Shown here one piece after another: positions 24,553 through 33,282 of a stretch of DNA of 64,000 nucleotides. A program made the position numbers and the translations under genes. The stretch is taken from the NCBI RefSeq assembly GCF_002259485.1, contig NZ_NPGA01000009.1, positions 124,001 to 188,000 on the forward strand, read 5' to 3'. Numbering within the stretch: the first letter of the stretch is position 1; each line of letters starts with the position of its first letter. The DNA is from Rhodococcus sp. 14-1411-2a. GTDB taxonomy: Bacteria > Actinomycetota > Actinomycetes > Mycobacteriales > Mycobacteriaceae. The notes beneath the pieces were generated by a model. It saw nothing but the letters and a program-made list of their open reading frames with translations, had not been told where the DNA came from and made no database searches.

Positions 24553-25494
24553 GTGATGCGCCGTTTCGCATCCAGCGCAGCGCTGGTCATCGGCTGGGCT
24601 CTGCTCGCAGGCGTCGCCGGAATGTTCCTCGTTCGCCAAGTCGGTGTGACCGAGATCACTTTTGTTGCGTTCGTCGTGGGGGCTCCGTATCTCGGCGTCG
24701 CCGCGATCGTCGCCGTGATCCTGTTCGCCGCAGCGCGCTCCCGCATCGGATCGGCCGTCGCAGTACTGATCACCGTTGCCGTCGTCGGCGTTCAGGTGCC
24801 GATGTTCCTCGCCGACGGACCGGACAACACCGGCCCGCAACTGTCGGTCCTGACGGTCAACGTCGCGCACGGCGATGCCGACGCCGCGTCCATCGTCGAC
24901 GCGGTGCGGAGCAACGACGTCGACATTCTCGCGGTCCAGGAATTGACCCCGGAGGAAGTGGACGACCTGCAGGCCGCGGGCATCGACGACCTTCTGCCGT
25001 TCGCCTTCACCGCTGCGCTCCCGGTGGCCGATGGCACCGGGTTGTGGAGCCGCACTCCGCTGACCGACGGCATCCGCCTCGACAACTTCGGATTCGTACC
25101 GGTGCAGGCGAAAACCACCGTCGACGGACAGGATCTGACCGTCGTCTCCTTCCACGCGATGTCGCCTGCCACACCGCGCCACACCACCGAGTGGGCCGCC
25201 GACCTGGCCAGGATGCGGTCGATCATGGAGACCTATCAGGGCACCGTGCTCGTCGCGGGCGACTTCAACGCCACCAACGACCACCGGCAGTTCCGCACGC
25301 TGGCATCGTCCCCGTTCTCCGACGCGGCAGCCGGCGCCGGTGCGGGCCTGTTCCGCACGTTCCCGTCGGAACGTCCACTGGCGCGCTTGGATCACGTCGT
25401 GACGAGCGAGAACGTCCGCGCCCGGTCGGTCGAGCCGTTGCCGATCCCGGACAGCGATCACCTGGCGGTTCTTGCGCAGTTGCAGCTGCCCTGA
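24553..25494 (+). CDS. Membrane-anchored endonuclease/exonuclease/phosphatase family protein
   Basis: The 313-residue protein has three hydrophobic segments in its first 95 residues and an extracytoplasmic EEP domain from about 98. The EEP metal-site pattern is present: LTVNVAHGDAD, VQELTPEEVD, VVSFHAMS, VAGDFNATND and RLDHVVTSE, ending with SDHLAV. The family hydrolyses phosphodiester or phosphomonoester bonds in nucleic acids, phospholipids or phosphoinositides, so the substrate cannot be fixed. AGAGGAGG lies 7 nt before the GTG at 24553; ATG 24556 is in frame and possible. The gene is divergent from DUF1839 and convergent with the third Hsp70-like gene. Confidence 0.85.
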   Translation: MMRRFASSAALVIGWALLAGVAGMFLVRQVGVTEITFVAFVVGAPYLGVAAIVAVILFAAARSRIGSAVAVLITVAVVGVQVPMFLADGPDNTGPQLSVLTVNVAHGDADAASIVDAVRSNDVDILAVQELTPEEVDDLQAAGIDDLLPFAFTAALPVADGTGLWSRTPLTDGIRLDNFGFVPVQAKTTVDGQDLTVVSFHAMSPATPRHTTEWAADLARMRSIMETYQGTVLVAGDFNATNDHRQFRTLASSPFSDAAAGAGAGLFRTFPSERPLARLDHVVTSENVRARSVEPLPIPDSDHLAVLAQLQLP

Positions 25495-25516
25495 TCCGGG
25501 CGGCCGCGGATGCCGG

Positions 25517-26875
25517 TCAGAACCGCGGCAACTCGATGACCGGTGCAGGTGGCAACTGAATCTGCGGCAGCTGAATCTGCGGCAGGCCGGGAATCAGCGG
25601 CGGCGGCGCGGGCGCAGGCGCGGGCGCGGCGGGCGGCACGTATTCCGGCTCGGAATAGGTGCGAGCCGGGGCCTGAGCGGCCTCGGTGGTCGGCGGCACA
25701 GTGGTCGTCGGTGGCACGGTGGTGGGCGGTGCGGTGGTCCTCGGCGTCGTGGGCACCGCGGTGACGGGTGCGCTGGTCTCGACCGGTGAACTCGTCGGCT
25801 CCGTCGAGCTGCCGCCGTATCCGAGGGACAACCCGAGTGCGGCGATGGCAACGAGACCCCCTGCGACGAGCACTGCGCCGCGCACCTTGCGCTTGGAGTC
25901 GGCGGGCTTGTCTCCGGTGGGCTCGGGGCTCAACCAATCCGGAGCCCCGGTCAACGACGCGGGATCGGACGGAGACTGCCGAACGCCCGGTTGTGGGCTC
26001 GGTCGACGCGGCGCATCGGCCACCGGGGTCGCGAGCAGAGCTGCACCGCGTGCGGCCACCGACTCCGGGTCCGCCGGGGTCACGACGGGGAGGCCGATCC
26101 ACGCACCGAGAATGGATTCCACCAGAGGAATGCGAGCTCCGCCGCCGATGAGGAAGAGAGCGTCGACGTGCTTGGGTGACCGACCGATCACGTCACGCAC
26201 CAGCCGCGCCGAGTACTCGATCGGGACGGTCACCAGAGACTCGAACGACTCACGCGAGATCAGGATGACGCCGCCGTCACCGGGCAGGCACACCGCGCCA
26301 CTGGTCGACAGCTGCTCCTTGGCCACCCGGCACCGCGCGGTGAACTCGCTCAGTTCCTGGTTGTCGGCAATGTCGACGCCCTGCTTGGCGAGCTGATTGT
26401 CCGAGATGAGCCGATCGAAGTCGTCGCCGCTGATGTCGATGGTGCGTTCGGCGAGCAGAACCTGACCGGTACCGCGGTCGATCACGCTGATCGTCAGTCC
26501 GGAGCTGCCCAGATCGTAGAGGGCGATGGTGCCGAAGTGGCCCAGCTCGCCCGAGGCCTCCAGATACTGCAACGCTGCTCGTGCCTCGGGAACCAGTCGG
26601 TAGTTGTAGAGCCGCTGGCTCGCCATTGCCTGCTGGATCTCGCCGAACTGTTGCTGGTCCCGATATGCGACACCTGTCGCTTGCACCGGTCCACCGTCGC
26701 CCGGCTGCGAGAGCACGACTCCGATCGACTCGGCGGCCAATTCCTCCGCGCGGTCCCAGTAGGCGTCGACGGTGTCGTGATGGAAATCGAGGCGGCCCGA
26801 ATCCTGAGGGCGCGCGTCGGGACGAGCCATGCGCACAGCGCTGGCCCCCACCGACACACCGAGAACTTCGGTCAT
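25517..26875 (-). CDS. Membrane-anchored Hsp70-like protein with proline-rich tail (paralogue 3)
   Basis: The 452-residue protein begins MTEVLGVSVGASAVRMA, like the paralogues at 2520 and 4642. The ATPase part has ALYDLGSSGLTISVID and ALFLIGGGARIPLV. A membrane segment (about 335-355, GAVLVAGGLVAIAALGLSLGY) leads to an extracytoplasmic Thr/Pro-rich tail ending PPPLIPGLPQIQLPQIQLPP, closely matching the end of paralogue 1. It lacks a DnaK substrate-binding domain. It is divergent from a tyrosine phosphatase gene. The preserved tail motif suggests a specific partner outside the membrane, such as cell wall or polymer, but no function is known. Confidence 0.8.
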   Translation of the reverse strand: MTEVLGVSVGASAVRMARPDARPQDSGRLDFHHDTVDAYWDRAEELAAESIGVVLSQPGDGGPVQATGVAYRDQQQFGEIQQAMASQRLYNYRLVPEARAALQYLEASGELGHFGTIALYDLGSSGLTISVIDRGTGQVLLAERTIDISGDDFDRLISDNQLAKQGVDIADNQELSEFTARCRVAKEQLSTSGAVCLPGDGGVILISRESFESLVTVPIEYSARLVRDVIGRSPKHVDALFLIGGGARIPLVESILGAWIGLPVVTPADPESVAARGAALLATPVADAPRRPSPQPGVRQSPSDPASLTGAPDWLSPEPTGDKPADSKRKVRGAVLVAGGLVAIAALGLSLGYGGSSTEPTSSPVETSAPVTAVPTTPRTTAPPTTVPPTTTVPPTTEAAQAPARTYSEPEYVPPAAPAPAPAPPPLIPGLPQIQLPQIQLPPAPVIELPRF

Positions 26876-27017
26876 TACCCGCCTTCGGTCGACTTCCCCG
26901 TGAACACACGCCGAGACTGGATGTCACGAACCAGTCTCGATCCCCCGCCAATGGCACACTGTAGCGCGTCCCTCGGTGCTCAGTGCGGCACCCGAGCACA
27001 GCACTAGAGTTGCGGGC

Positions 27018-27527
27018 ATGCGCGTTCTGTTCGTCTGTACCGGGAACATCTGTCGATCGCCCACAGCCGAGCGCCTTGCGGCTGCATTCGCACGAGAAGG
27101 TGGCTTCGAGCTCACCGCGAGCAGCGCCGGAACGCAGGGCTTGACCGGGCACGCCATGGATCCGACGGCGGCGACGGTGCTGACTCAGCTCGGCGGCGAT
27201 CCGGACGGTTTCGTTGCCCGACGCCTCACGCCCGCGATCGCGTCCGACGCCGATCTCGTGCTGACGATGACGGCGGCACATCGCGACGCCGTCCTGGCTC
27301 TCGCACCGCGGCAGATGCGTCGCACCTTCACTCTGCTGGAGGCGTCGGGCCTCGTCGCCGCATCGGGCGCGCAGTCCATCGCGACCCTGGCCGACGCACG
27401 GGCGGTGCACCGTGTCGACACACTCGACATCGGCGATCCGTACCGGCGTGATCATTCGGTGTACGAACAGGCCGGGGAGTCCATCGCGGAGGCGCTGCCC
27501 CATGTTCTGCGGTTGTCGACGCAGTGA
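27018..27527 (+). CDS. Low-molecular-weight protein tyrosine phosphatase
   Basis: The 169-residue protein begins MRVLFVCTGNICRSPTAERL, containing the CX5R active site (Cys7 to Arg13), and has the late acid motif DIGDPYRRDHSVYEQA with Asp-Pro. This is the cysteine-based LMW-PTP family. In bacteria these enzymes dephosphorylate tyrosine kinases of capsule/exopolysaccharide export or secreted targets such as mycobacterial PtpA. No partner kinase is visible in this window. An earlier ATG at 26976 would add fourteen residues absent from the family, so the ATG at 27018 is preferred. Confidence 0.92.
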   Translation: MRVLFVCTGNICRSPTAERLAAAFAREGGFELTASSAGTQGLTGHAMDPTAATVLTQLGGDPDGFVARRLTPAIASDADLVLTMTAAHRDAVLALAPRQMRRTFTLLEASGLVAASGAQSIATLADARAVHRVDTLDIGDPYRRDHSVYEQAGESIAEALPHVLRLSTQ

Positions 27528-27617
27528 ACGTCCATCTCTCACCGCCCCGCTCGCTGAGGTAACGTTCTCGCATCATTGCCGACCATCCGGGTCCGGCCAC
27601 GGCGTTAGGGTCTGTGC

Positions 27618-28004
27618 ATGCGCGACAAGGTCATCGCGTCGGCAGCAGTGGCGAGCGCCGGAGTGGCAGTCGCAGTCGGCTTGACCATCGGTGCTCTCGG
27701 TGGCGCGTTCGACGACACGAGCCAGACCGTTCGTCCGCCCGCTCTGAAGTCGGACAGTCTGAGTTCGGTCGAGACGACACCGACGTCGACGATCGTCATC
27801 GTGCCGCCCTCGCCCACCTGGCAGGTCGCGGTACCCACCACTGCTCGTCCCACGACGACCACTCCGGATCGGTCCGAGACCACGACGCGAAGCCCGCGCC
27901 GAACCCCGTCCTCGGATCGAACGACCACCACCTCCGCGGAAAATTCGGACGATTCCGACGACGAGAGCAGCACCACCGAATCCGAATCCGACTCCGGGCG
28001 CTAG
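27618..28004 (+). CDS. Thr/Ser-rich secreted or membrane-anchored hypothetical protein
   Basis: The 128-residue product has a basic start (MRDKVIAS) and one hydrophobic segment (about 8-30, AAVASAGVAVAVGLTIGALGG), then an extended low-complexity region rich in Thr, Ser, Pro and Asp, ending in an acidic repeat-like tail. This resembles a signal anchor with an extracytoplasmic stalk. There is no recognised domain. It lies 90 bp after the tyrosine phosphatase and may be cotranscribed. The tail composition resembles the stalk of the adjacent Hsp70-like protein. Function unknown. Confidence 0.6.
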   Translation: MRDKVIASAAVASAGVAVAVGLTIGALGGAFDDTSQTVRPPALKSDSLSSVETTPTSTIVIVPPSPTWQVAVPTTARPTTTTPDRSETTTRSPRRTPSSDRTTTTSAENSDDSDDESSTTESESDSGR

Positions 28005-28019
28005 GGTACCGGCCGGGGG

Positions 28020-29810
28020 TTATCGGCTCGGCTTCGTCAGCGCTGCGTTGTCGCCGATTCGCAACGCGGCCACCAGTTCTCGGTAGAGCGAGTCGGTGTT
28101 CATGAGCTCGGAGTGCGTGCCCCTGGCGCGGACCACTCCGTCCTCCATCACCAGGATCGTGTCGGCGTCGAGCACGGTGGACAACCTGTGCGCGATGGTC
28201 ACGACGGCGGAGTCGGCCGCGATCGATCGGATCACCTCGTGGATTGCCGCCTCGGTGCGGCCGTCGACCTGCGCTGTGGCCTCGTCGAGCAGAAGGATTT
28301 CCGGACGACGAACGATGGCTCTGGCCAATGCAATTCGTTGACGCTGCCCTCCGGAGACGGTCGATCCGATCAGGTCGGTGTCCAACCCTTCGTCCAGCGC
28401 GCGGATCGCCGAGTCCAGGTGCACCGACTCGAGCGCCGCCCAGATGTCGGCTTCGCTGGCCTCGGGATGGCTGAACAGGAGGTTCTCGCGGATCGAGCCG
28501 GGAAGCACCGGCGTCTCCTGCTCCACGTAGGACAACCGCGCTCGCACTTCGTCGATGGTCAGCTCGTCGTACGGGGTTCCGCCGAGCCTGATCTCGCCGG
28601 ACTCGGGGGTCAGGAAGCGCAGGATCAACGAGAAGACGCTGGTCTTGCCTGCTCCCGACGGTCCGACGATCGCGGTGTGTCCACGCGCGGGCACCTCGAG
28701 GTCCATCCCGCGCACGGCCGGCTCCCTACCCGGTGCGTATCGTGCTGTGACGCTGCGGAATTCGAGGGCCGGAGCGGGCGCACGGGTCTTCTCCGACCGG
28801 TTCGAAGCCGTCTCCCCTTTCTCGGTGACCAGGTCGTCGATCTGGCGAATACGGGCCGCCGCAGCCATACCGGCCTGCAGTGCGGTGATGTTCGTGGCCA
28901 GTGTGGACACCGGGCCCATCACCTGGAATGCGTACAGCAGAAACGCGATCAGGCTGGACACGGCCAGCGCTCCGGTACTGACGCGATAGCCGCCGAGGCC
29001 GAGGATTCCGATGATCGCCAACTGCACTCCGCCTCCGGCGAACGTCCATGCCAACGCGGAGATCTTGACCGCCCTGACGCTGTGCTGAGCGGAGATTCGC
29101 GCCTCGGAGATGACTCGCTCCGATTCGCGAGCCTCGGCCCTGCTGGACTTGACGGTCCGAATCGCCCGCAGCGTGCCGTCGAGAATTCCGCCGAGGCGGC
29201 CCACTGCCTCCTGGGATTGCCGCTGTGCGACGGCGATCGGAGGCATCAGGCGAGCGAACAGCACCGCGATCGCAATGATGGCCACGGTGATCGCGCCGAG
29301 CAGCACCAAATCCAGCACAGCCATGAGAATCAGTGCGCCCACGAGGCCGACCACACTGTTGACTATGGCCACCAACGCATTCGAGGTGGCCTCGCGCAGC
29401 AGAACGGTATCGGAGGTGACCCGGGTGACGAGCTCTCCGGTGGGTCGAGTGCCCAGACTTCCCACCGTGGCACCGAAGTACTTGCGCACAATGGATTTAC
29501 GGGCGTCGAGGACCACGCGTTCGGCGAGGACCCCCAGCACGATCCACTGCAGGTAGAGCACCAGCGAACCCACCACGAGAAGAGCCACCAGAATCAGCAC
29601 CGGCTGGATCAAGGAGGCGTCGGTGCCGAGGCCGTCGAGCACTCCTTTGGCTACCATCGGCGTCGCCAGTGCCGCTCCGGTGCCGACGAGGCCGAGTGTC
29701 AAGCCGAGCGACAGGGTGCGACGGTGCGGGCGGACGAACTGCCACAGCACACGCAGATTCGGGACCGTTATCTTCTTCTTCTCTGCGGTAGCGATCTGCA
29801 CGTCGACCAT
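28020..29810 (-). CDS. ABC transporter, fused permease and ATPase (exporter type)
   Basis: The 596-residue protein has a six-helix transmembrane domain (about 35-310) and a C-terminal nucleotide-binding domain. Walker A is GPSGAGKTS, the signature motif STVSGGQRQR, Walker B ILLLDEAT, and the H-loop His is in VTIAHRLST. This is a type I exporter half-transporter, probably a homodimer, of the lipid/multidrug type. The substrate is not predictable. The start at ATG 29810 precedes MVDVQIATAEKKK. It is separate from the neighbouring anti-sigma genes, with a 30-bp gap. Confidence 0.9.
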   Translation of the reverse strand: MVDVQIATAEKKKITVPNLRVLWQFVRPHRRTLSLGLTLGLVGTGAALATPMVAKGVLDGLGTDASLIQPVLILVALLVVGSLVLYLQWIVLGVLAERVVLDARKSIVRKYFGATVGSLGTRPTGELVTRVTSDTVLLREATSNALVAIVNSVVGLVGALILMAVLDLVLLGAITVAIIAIAVLFARLMPPIAVAQRQSQEAVGRLGGILDGTLRAIRTVKSSRAEARESERVISEARISAQHSVRAVKISALAWTFAGGGVQLAIIGILGLGGYRVSTGALAVSSLIAFLLYAFQVMGPVSTLATNITALQAGMAAAARIRQIDDLVTEKGETASNRSEKTRAPAPALEFRSVTARYAPGREPAVRGMDLEVPARGHTAIVGPSGAGKTSVFSLILRFLTPESGEIRLGGTPYDELTIDEVRARLSYVEQETPVLPGSIRENLLFSHPEASEADIWAALESVHLDSAIRALDEGLDTDLIGSTVSGGQRQRIALARAIVRRPEILLLDEATAQVDGRTEAAIHEVIRSIAADSAVVTIAHRLSTVLDADTILVMEDGVVRARGTHSELMNTDSLYRELVAALRIGDNAALTKPSR

Positions 29811-29840
29811 GGCACCAGTGTGCCGGATGGGGCGGTCGGG

Positions 29841-30296
29841 CTAGGTCGCGTCCCAGATCATGTGCACGGTCGTACCGTTCTGGTCCGAGGTGACGGCGGC
29901 GCTGTCGGCCAACGCCCGCATGAGCGGCACGCCCCGCCCGCGGTTGGGATCGGAGTTGTGCGATGCCCAGTCGCCGCGATCGGTCACTTTCACTTCTATT
30001 CGCCCCTCCGCGGCACACGAGACTCGAATGTCGAGTGTTCCGCGGTCGGTGTGGTCTCGGTATGCGTGCTCGACGCTGTTCGCTATTGCCTCGTACGTGG
30101 CGAGCACCACGTCGTACGCACGATCGGGGTCGACGCCCACATTGCCCAACCAGTCACCGAGCTCACGACGAAGCTCCGACGCTCGATCGGCGTCGGCAGG
30201 TTCGCCGGTGAACAGCAGTTCTTCCATTCGCGCACCTGCCGTCGAGATGGAACTGTCGGTACGTGAGTCGTCACCTCCGGAGAGAGTCGCCATCAT
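29841..30296 (-). CDS. Anti-sigma factor serine kinase-like ATP-binding protein
   Basis: The 151-residue protein has a GHKL/HATPase_c fold: the N-box YEAIANSVEHAY, the G1 motif VTDRGDW and the G2-like NRGRGVPLMRALAD. These are the features of RsbW/SpoIIAB-type anti-sigma kinases, which hold a sigma factor and phosphorylate an antagonist. The adjacent upstream gene encodes a STAS antagonist, so the two form a partner-switching pair. No sigma factor gene is in the window, so the target is unknown. Two adjacent ATG codons exist (30296 and 30293). Confidence 0.85.
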   Translation of the reverse strand: MMATLSGGDDSRTDSSISTAGARMEELLFTGEPADADRASELRRELGDWLGNVGVDPDRAYDVVLATYEAIANSVEHAYRDHTDRGTLDIRVSCAAEGRIEVKVTDRGDWASHNSDPNRGRGVPLMRALADSAAVTSDQNGTTVHMIWDAT

Positions 30297-30317
30297 GAAT
30301 CCCGTCTACCCAAAAGT

Positions 30318-30698
30318 TCAGGATCTACCCGCGTGAAGTGCAACGAATGCTTCGTCGACCGTTGCATAGATTCCGAACACCTCGTCCAGACCGACGAGAG
30401 TGAGGGGACGACCGGTGGCCGGACCATCCGCGACCACGGCAAACCCGGCGTTGCCACCGAGTTGCTGATGCGTCGACGCCAACAGGGACATGCCGGCGGA
30501 CGCGAGAAATCCCACATCACTGAGATCGATCACCACAGCCGTCGGCGATTTCTCGAGCACGATAGCTACCGACTCGGACAGATCGGGAGCAGTCACCAGA
30601 TCCAGTTCACCGGACACCGCCAGAACCACGTCCCGGTCACGCCATTCCACGATCACATCGAAGTGCTGGGGCCCGAGGCCCGTGTCGTCCGCAGTCAC
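30318..30698 (-). CDS. STAS-domain anti-sigma factor antagonist
   Basis: The 126-residue protein is a single STAS domain: VVLAVSGELDLVTAPDL at the start and IDLSDVGFLASAGMSLL, in which the Ser of ASAG is the expected phosphorylation site. Dephosphorylated antagonist binds the kinase and frees its sigma factor. It is 21 bp upstream of the kinase gene and on the same strand. The window offers no phosphatase partner for it. Confidence 0.88.
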   Translation of the reverse strand: MTADDTGLGPQHFDVIVEWRDRDVVLAVSGELDLVTAPDLSESVAIVLEKSPTAVVIDLSDVGFLASAGMSLLASTHQQLGGNAGFAVVADGPATGRPLTLVGLDEVFGIYATVDEAFVALHAGRS

Positions 30699-30778
30699 AC
30701 GCCGACTTTACCCCGGCCCACCCTGGCCGACCTTCTTCCACTCGGCCGAGTGGCCCGACTCCCACTAGGCTCGCTTCG

Positions 30779-31183
30779 ATGATCGAGGCACTGCAGGGAG
30801 CGGACCGTCGTCGATCGTTCGGTGAGTACCTTGCGGTCACCGTCGGTGGCGGGGTCGGTGCGGCGTTGCGATACGAGGTCTGGACGTGGCGAGGATCGCC
30901 GAGGTGGCTGTTGATGAGCACGTTCGGAGTCAACGTGTTCGGGTGCCTCGTCGTCGGCTCTGCCCTGGGCTACCTGTGGGGACGGCCCGCCCCGGTTGCC
31001 CGCGCCGCCCTGTTCGGGCTGGCGTGCGGGTTCACCACCTTCAGCCTGTACGCGTTCCAAGCGGTGACGCATCGCGGTGCATGGAATTCGGTGGTGTATC
31101 TGGTGGGAACGCCGATCATCGCGTTGACCGCCATGGCACTCGGCGCGGCGATCACCAAGCCGAGGCCGAGCAGCATTCGATGA
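30779..31183 (+). CDS. crcB: Fluoride channel CrcB/Fluc, first of a pair
   Basis: The 134-residue protein has four membrane helices. Family motifs are visible: GGGVGAALRYE, TFGVNVFGCLVVG (with the channel Asn) and GFTTFSLYAFQ, containing the Phe/Ser/Thr residues of the fluoride pore. Fluc proteins export fluoride as dual-topology or heterodimeric dimers. The gene overlaps a second, diverged copy by ATGA. I looked for a fluoride riboswitch in the 80 bp upstream and saw no convincing one. The N-terminus of about twenty residues before the first helix is longer than usual. Confidence 0.92.
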   Translation: MIEALQGADRRRSFGEYLAVTVGGGVGAALRYEVWTWRGSPRWLLMSTFGVNVFGCLVVGSALGYLWGRPAPVARAALFGLACGFTTFSLYAFQAVTHRGAWNSVVYLVGTPIIALTAMALGAAITKPRPSSIR

Positions 31184-31545
31184 CGACCATGATTCTGGTG
31201 GCCGTCGGGGGTGGGCTGGCTGCGCTCGGGCAGTTCGTGTTCTCGTACGCCATCAGGTCCAGGCGACGGTTGTCCGCGCTCAATCTGCTGGCGTGTGCGG
31301 CATTGGGGTTGGTGTTCGCTCTCGATCCACCGGACCGGTTTCGTTCGCTGGTGGGCATCGGATTTCTGGCGTCGGTGGCCCCGTTGGCCACGGTGGCGCT
31401 GGCTACGCTTCGGCTCACCAGAAGCCAGGAGTACCGCAGCGCAACAGTATTTTTCGCTGCCAACGTGGTGGGTGGAATCGCTGCCGTGATGTTCGGATTC
31501 CTGGCGTGGAAGTCCGGCATCACGCTCTATCACAAGATTTTCTGA
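31180..31545 (+). CDS. CrcB-like protein, diverged second subunit
   Basis: The 121-residue protein has four predicted membrane helices and begins MTTMILVAVGGGLAALGQFV. It keeps the CrcB pattern GGGLAALG but with Gln in place of the usual Arg after it, SALNLLACAALGL for the Asn-containing helix, and FFAANVVGGIAA late. The Thr/Phe pore motif of the first copy is not clear. It overlaps the first crcB by ATGA. In several Gram-positive bacteria two unequal Fluc proteins form a heterodimer, which this pair could do. The other option is a decayed copy. Confidence 0.7.
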   Translation: MTTMILVAVGGGLAALGQFVFSYAIRSRRRLSALNLLACAALGLVFALDPPDRFRSLVGIGFLASVAPLATVALATLRLTRSQEYRSATVFFAANVVGGIAAVMFGFLAWKSGITLYHKIF

Positions 31546-31555
31546 CCCGCTCGGA

Positions 31556-32131
31556 TCAGTCGTCCGCCGAGTTCTCGCACGGTCCCTGTACGCCCGCCTT
31601 GACGAAGCCCGCGATCTGGTAGAGGTAGGTGAACTCCCATTCGACGAGGGAGAAGTCGTAGGCACGTGGCGTCGGACGCATCGTGACGGTTCCGTCGAAG
31701 CACTGGTCGAAGATGTACCGGGCGCGGGGTAGGTGGTAGCGCCACGTGACGACGATGACGTGATTCCACCCTCGCTCGCGGGCGAGTTCCTCGGTGAACA
31801 TCGCTTCTCCGCGTGTGGTCGACGGAGTCGGCGGAATGCACAGCACCTCGAACTCGGTCGTCGATGCCGCGCAGTACTTCTTCATGGTCGGGTCGCGGGA
31901 ACCGTAGGGATCGGAGAGCACCACCGTCTTCGCCAGACCCTGCTCGGCGAGCGAGATGCCGTACGCCTCGCGGCCGTCGTGTTCGCCGCCCAGTACGACG
32001 ATCGCGTCGGCCGTGGTCATCGGATCGACGCGAGCCTTCGTGAACGCGACGTAGCCGCCCACACCGATCGCAGACACCAGGACAACCGGGATCGCGAAGG
32101 CCAGAAACAGCAACAGACGTCCGCGGAACAC
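31556..32131 (-). CDS. YdcF/DUF218 family membrane-anchored protein
   Basis: The 191-residue protein has one N-terminal membrane helix (about 7-30) and a YdcF-type Rossmann-like domain: DAIVVLGGEHDGREA, TVVLSDPYGSRD, TTRGEAMFTEELA and VIVVTWRYHLPRA. YdcF proteins bind S-adenosylmethionine in E. coli, and family members are linked to envelope polymer processing; the reaction is unsettled. It ends 11 bp from the convergent CrcB-like gene. Confidence 0.82.
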   Translation of the reverse strand: MFRGRLLLFLAFAIPVVLVSAIGVGGYVAFTKARVDPMTTADAIVVLGGEHDGREAYGISLAEQGLAKTVVLSDPYGSRDPTMKKYCAASTTEFEVLCIPPTPSTTRGEAMFTEELARERGWNHVIVVTWRYHLPRARYIFDQCFDGTVTMRPTPRAYDFSLVEWEFTYLYQIAGFVKAGVQGPCENSADD

Positions 32132-32181
32132 CTCACCAGGTTAAGGAAGGTGCACCGCGGGCGCGCGGTCAGAGACTCGGA

Positions 32182-32388
32182 TCACTCACTCGGCTGAGGC
32201 ACGGTGACGTTGCAGTCGGTGACCTCGGGGTTGATGCCGAGGTAGTTGAGCGGTCCTGCGACGACAGTGAGGGCGATGGTGCCCGCTCCGCCGCAGTTCT
32301 CGGGTGCGCTCTCGAAGTAACCACGTTGGTACGACGCGAATGCACCGATGATGAGCCAGACCAGAACGATCAACGTAACGAATCTCAT
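32182..32388 (-). CDS. Small membrane protein, hypothetical
   Basis: The 68-residue protein has one hydrophobic N-terminal segment (MRFVTLIVLVWLIIGAFASY) and a short polar tail with two Cys. Similar small proteins with the FASYQRGYF-type motif are common in actinobacteria and have no assigned role. The internal ATG at 32388 is chosen over 32460 because it places the helix at the N-terminus. It is 50 bp downstream of no other gene on its strand and appears monocistronic. Confidence 0.65.
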   Translation of the reverse strand: MRFVTLIVLVWLIIGAFASYQRGYFESAPENCGGAGTIALTVVAGPLNYLGINPEVTDCNVTVPQPSE

Positions 32389-32467
32389 GGTGCCCCCTAA
32401 GGCGGTCAGCCGCCGTTCGGCTGTCGAGAGTGACGTATGTCCGATTGTCGCAGTGTTCAAACCGCAG

Positions 32468-33202
32468 TCATTCGCTCCGCCTGGACAGTGTCTGCGACAG
32501 GTAGTCGCTCAGTGCCTGTTCCTGGACGCGATCGAGGGCACGCGCCAACTCCGCCTGTGCCGATTTCATCGCCAGGCTGCGCATCTTCTCGAACATCTCG
32601 GTGGTCTCGGCCACCTCCCCCGACTTGGGGAGCCACCCCGGACCGTGTTTCGCGGCCAGATGGTCGGTCACGCTCCCCACCATCGATTCGGCGATGGCGT
32701 TCATCTTCGATGCGGTTCTCTCGTGCTGGTCGAGGAGTTCCTCCAGGGTGAAGCCGTACTGGCTCAGATCGACGAACACCTCGAGGAGAGTGGGATCGAG
32801 TATCTCGGCCTGATCTCCGTCGATTCTGATCAGTTTCGCTTCGATGAGTCGGGCAACGATGTCGTCGTTGTCCTCACCGAGAAATTGCGCAATCAGTTCG
32901 ACGGGGATGACCGTGGTCTCGGTCGACGACCACTTGCGGGTCACGATTTCCTGCAGGCCGAGGATTTCTTCCAGGTCCTTGCCCTGCTCCCAGCCCGAGA
33001 GGAAATCCGCGATGTGCGCCGAGGTGAACCCCCGTTGCAGCAGCGAGTCGATCACCTTGAGTCGAGTCAGGTGATCGTCGTCGTAGATACCGACGCGACC
33101 GCGGAGCGTGGGCGGCGGAAGCAGTCCTCGTTCCTGGTACGCCCGCACGTTGCGAGTGGTCGTCTTGGCCTCTCGGGCCAAGTCGTCGATTCGATACTCC
33201 AC
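32468..33202 (-). CDS. MerR-family transcriptional regulator
   Basis: The 244-residue protein starts with a MerR winged helix-turn-helix: YRIDDLAREAKTTTRNVRAYQERGLLPPP, followed by GIYDDDHLTRLKVIDSLLQRG and a long coiled-coil region. The C-terminal 150 residues contain no recognisable metal-binding Cys cluster, so it is probably a small-molecule or stress sensor. The GTG at 33202 has AGGTAGGGAGA upstream. It lies 80 bp after the FMO gene on the same strand, so it may belong to that operon or act on it. Confidence 0.85.
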   Translation of the reverse strand: MEYRIDDLAREAKTTTRNVRAYQERGLLPPPTLRGRVGIYDDDHLTRLKVIDSLLQRGFTSAHIADFLSGWEQGKDLEEILGLQEIVTRKWSSTETTVIPVELIAQFLGEDNDDIVARLIEAKLIRIDGDQAEILDPTLLEVFVDLSQYGFTLEELLDQHERTASKMNAIAESMVGSVTDHLAAKHGPGWLPKSGEVAETTEMFEKMRSLAMKSAQAELARALDRVQEQALSDYLSQTLSRRSE

Positions 33203-33282
33203 CGATCTCCCTACCTCCGCCGCGCGTCGACCCACAGGATATACGTCGACCACGCGGCGGAAGGCGGACCCGAAGCCGAACG

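Noticed and set aside
28113-30266. A 717-residue plus-strand frame
   Set aside because: It lies opposite the ABC exporter and anti-sigma kinase genes, has His/Arg/Gly-biased composition and no domain. It is an artefact of GC-rich codon usage.
30699-30778. Fluoride riboswitch upstream of crcB
   Set aside because: The 80-bp spacer does not show the conserved GATGG/pseudoknot pattern.
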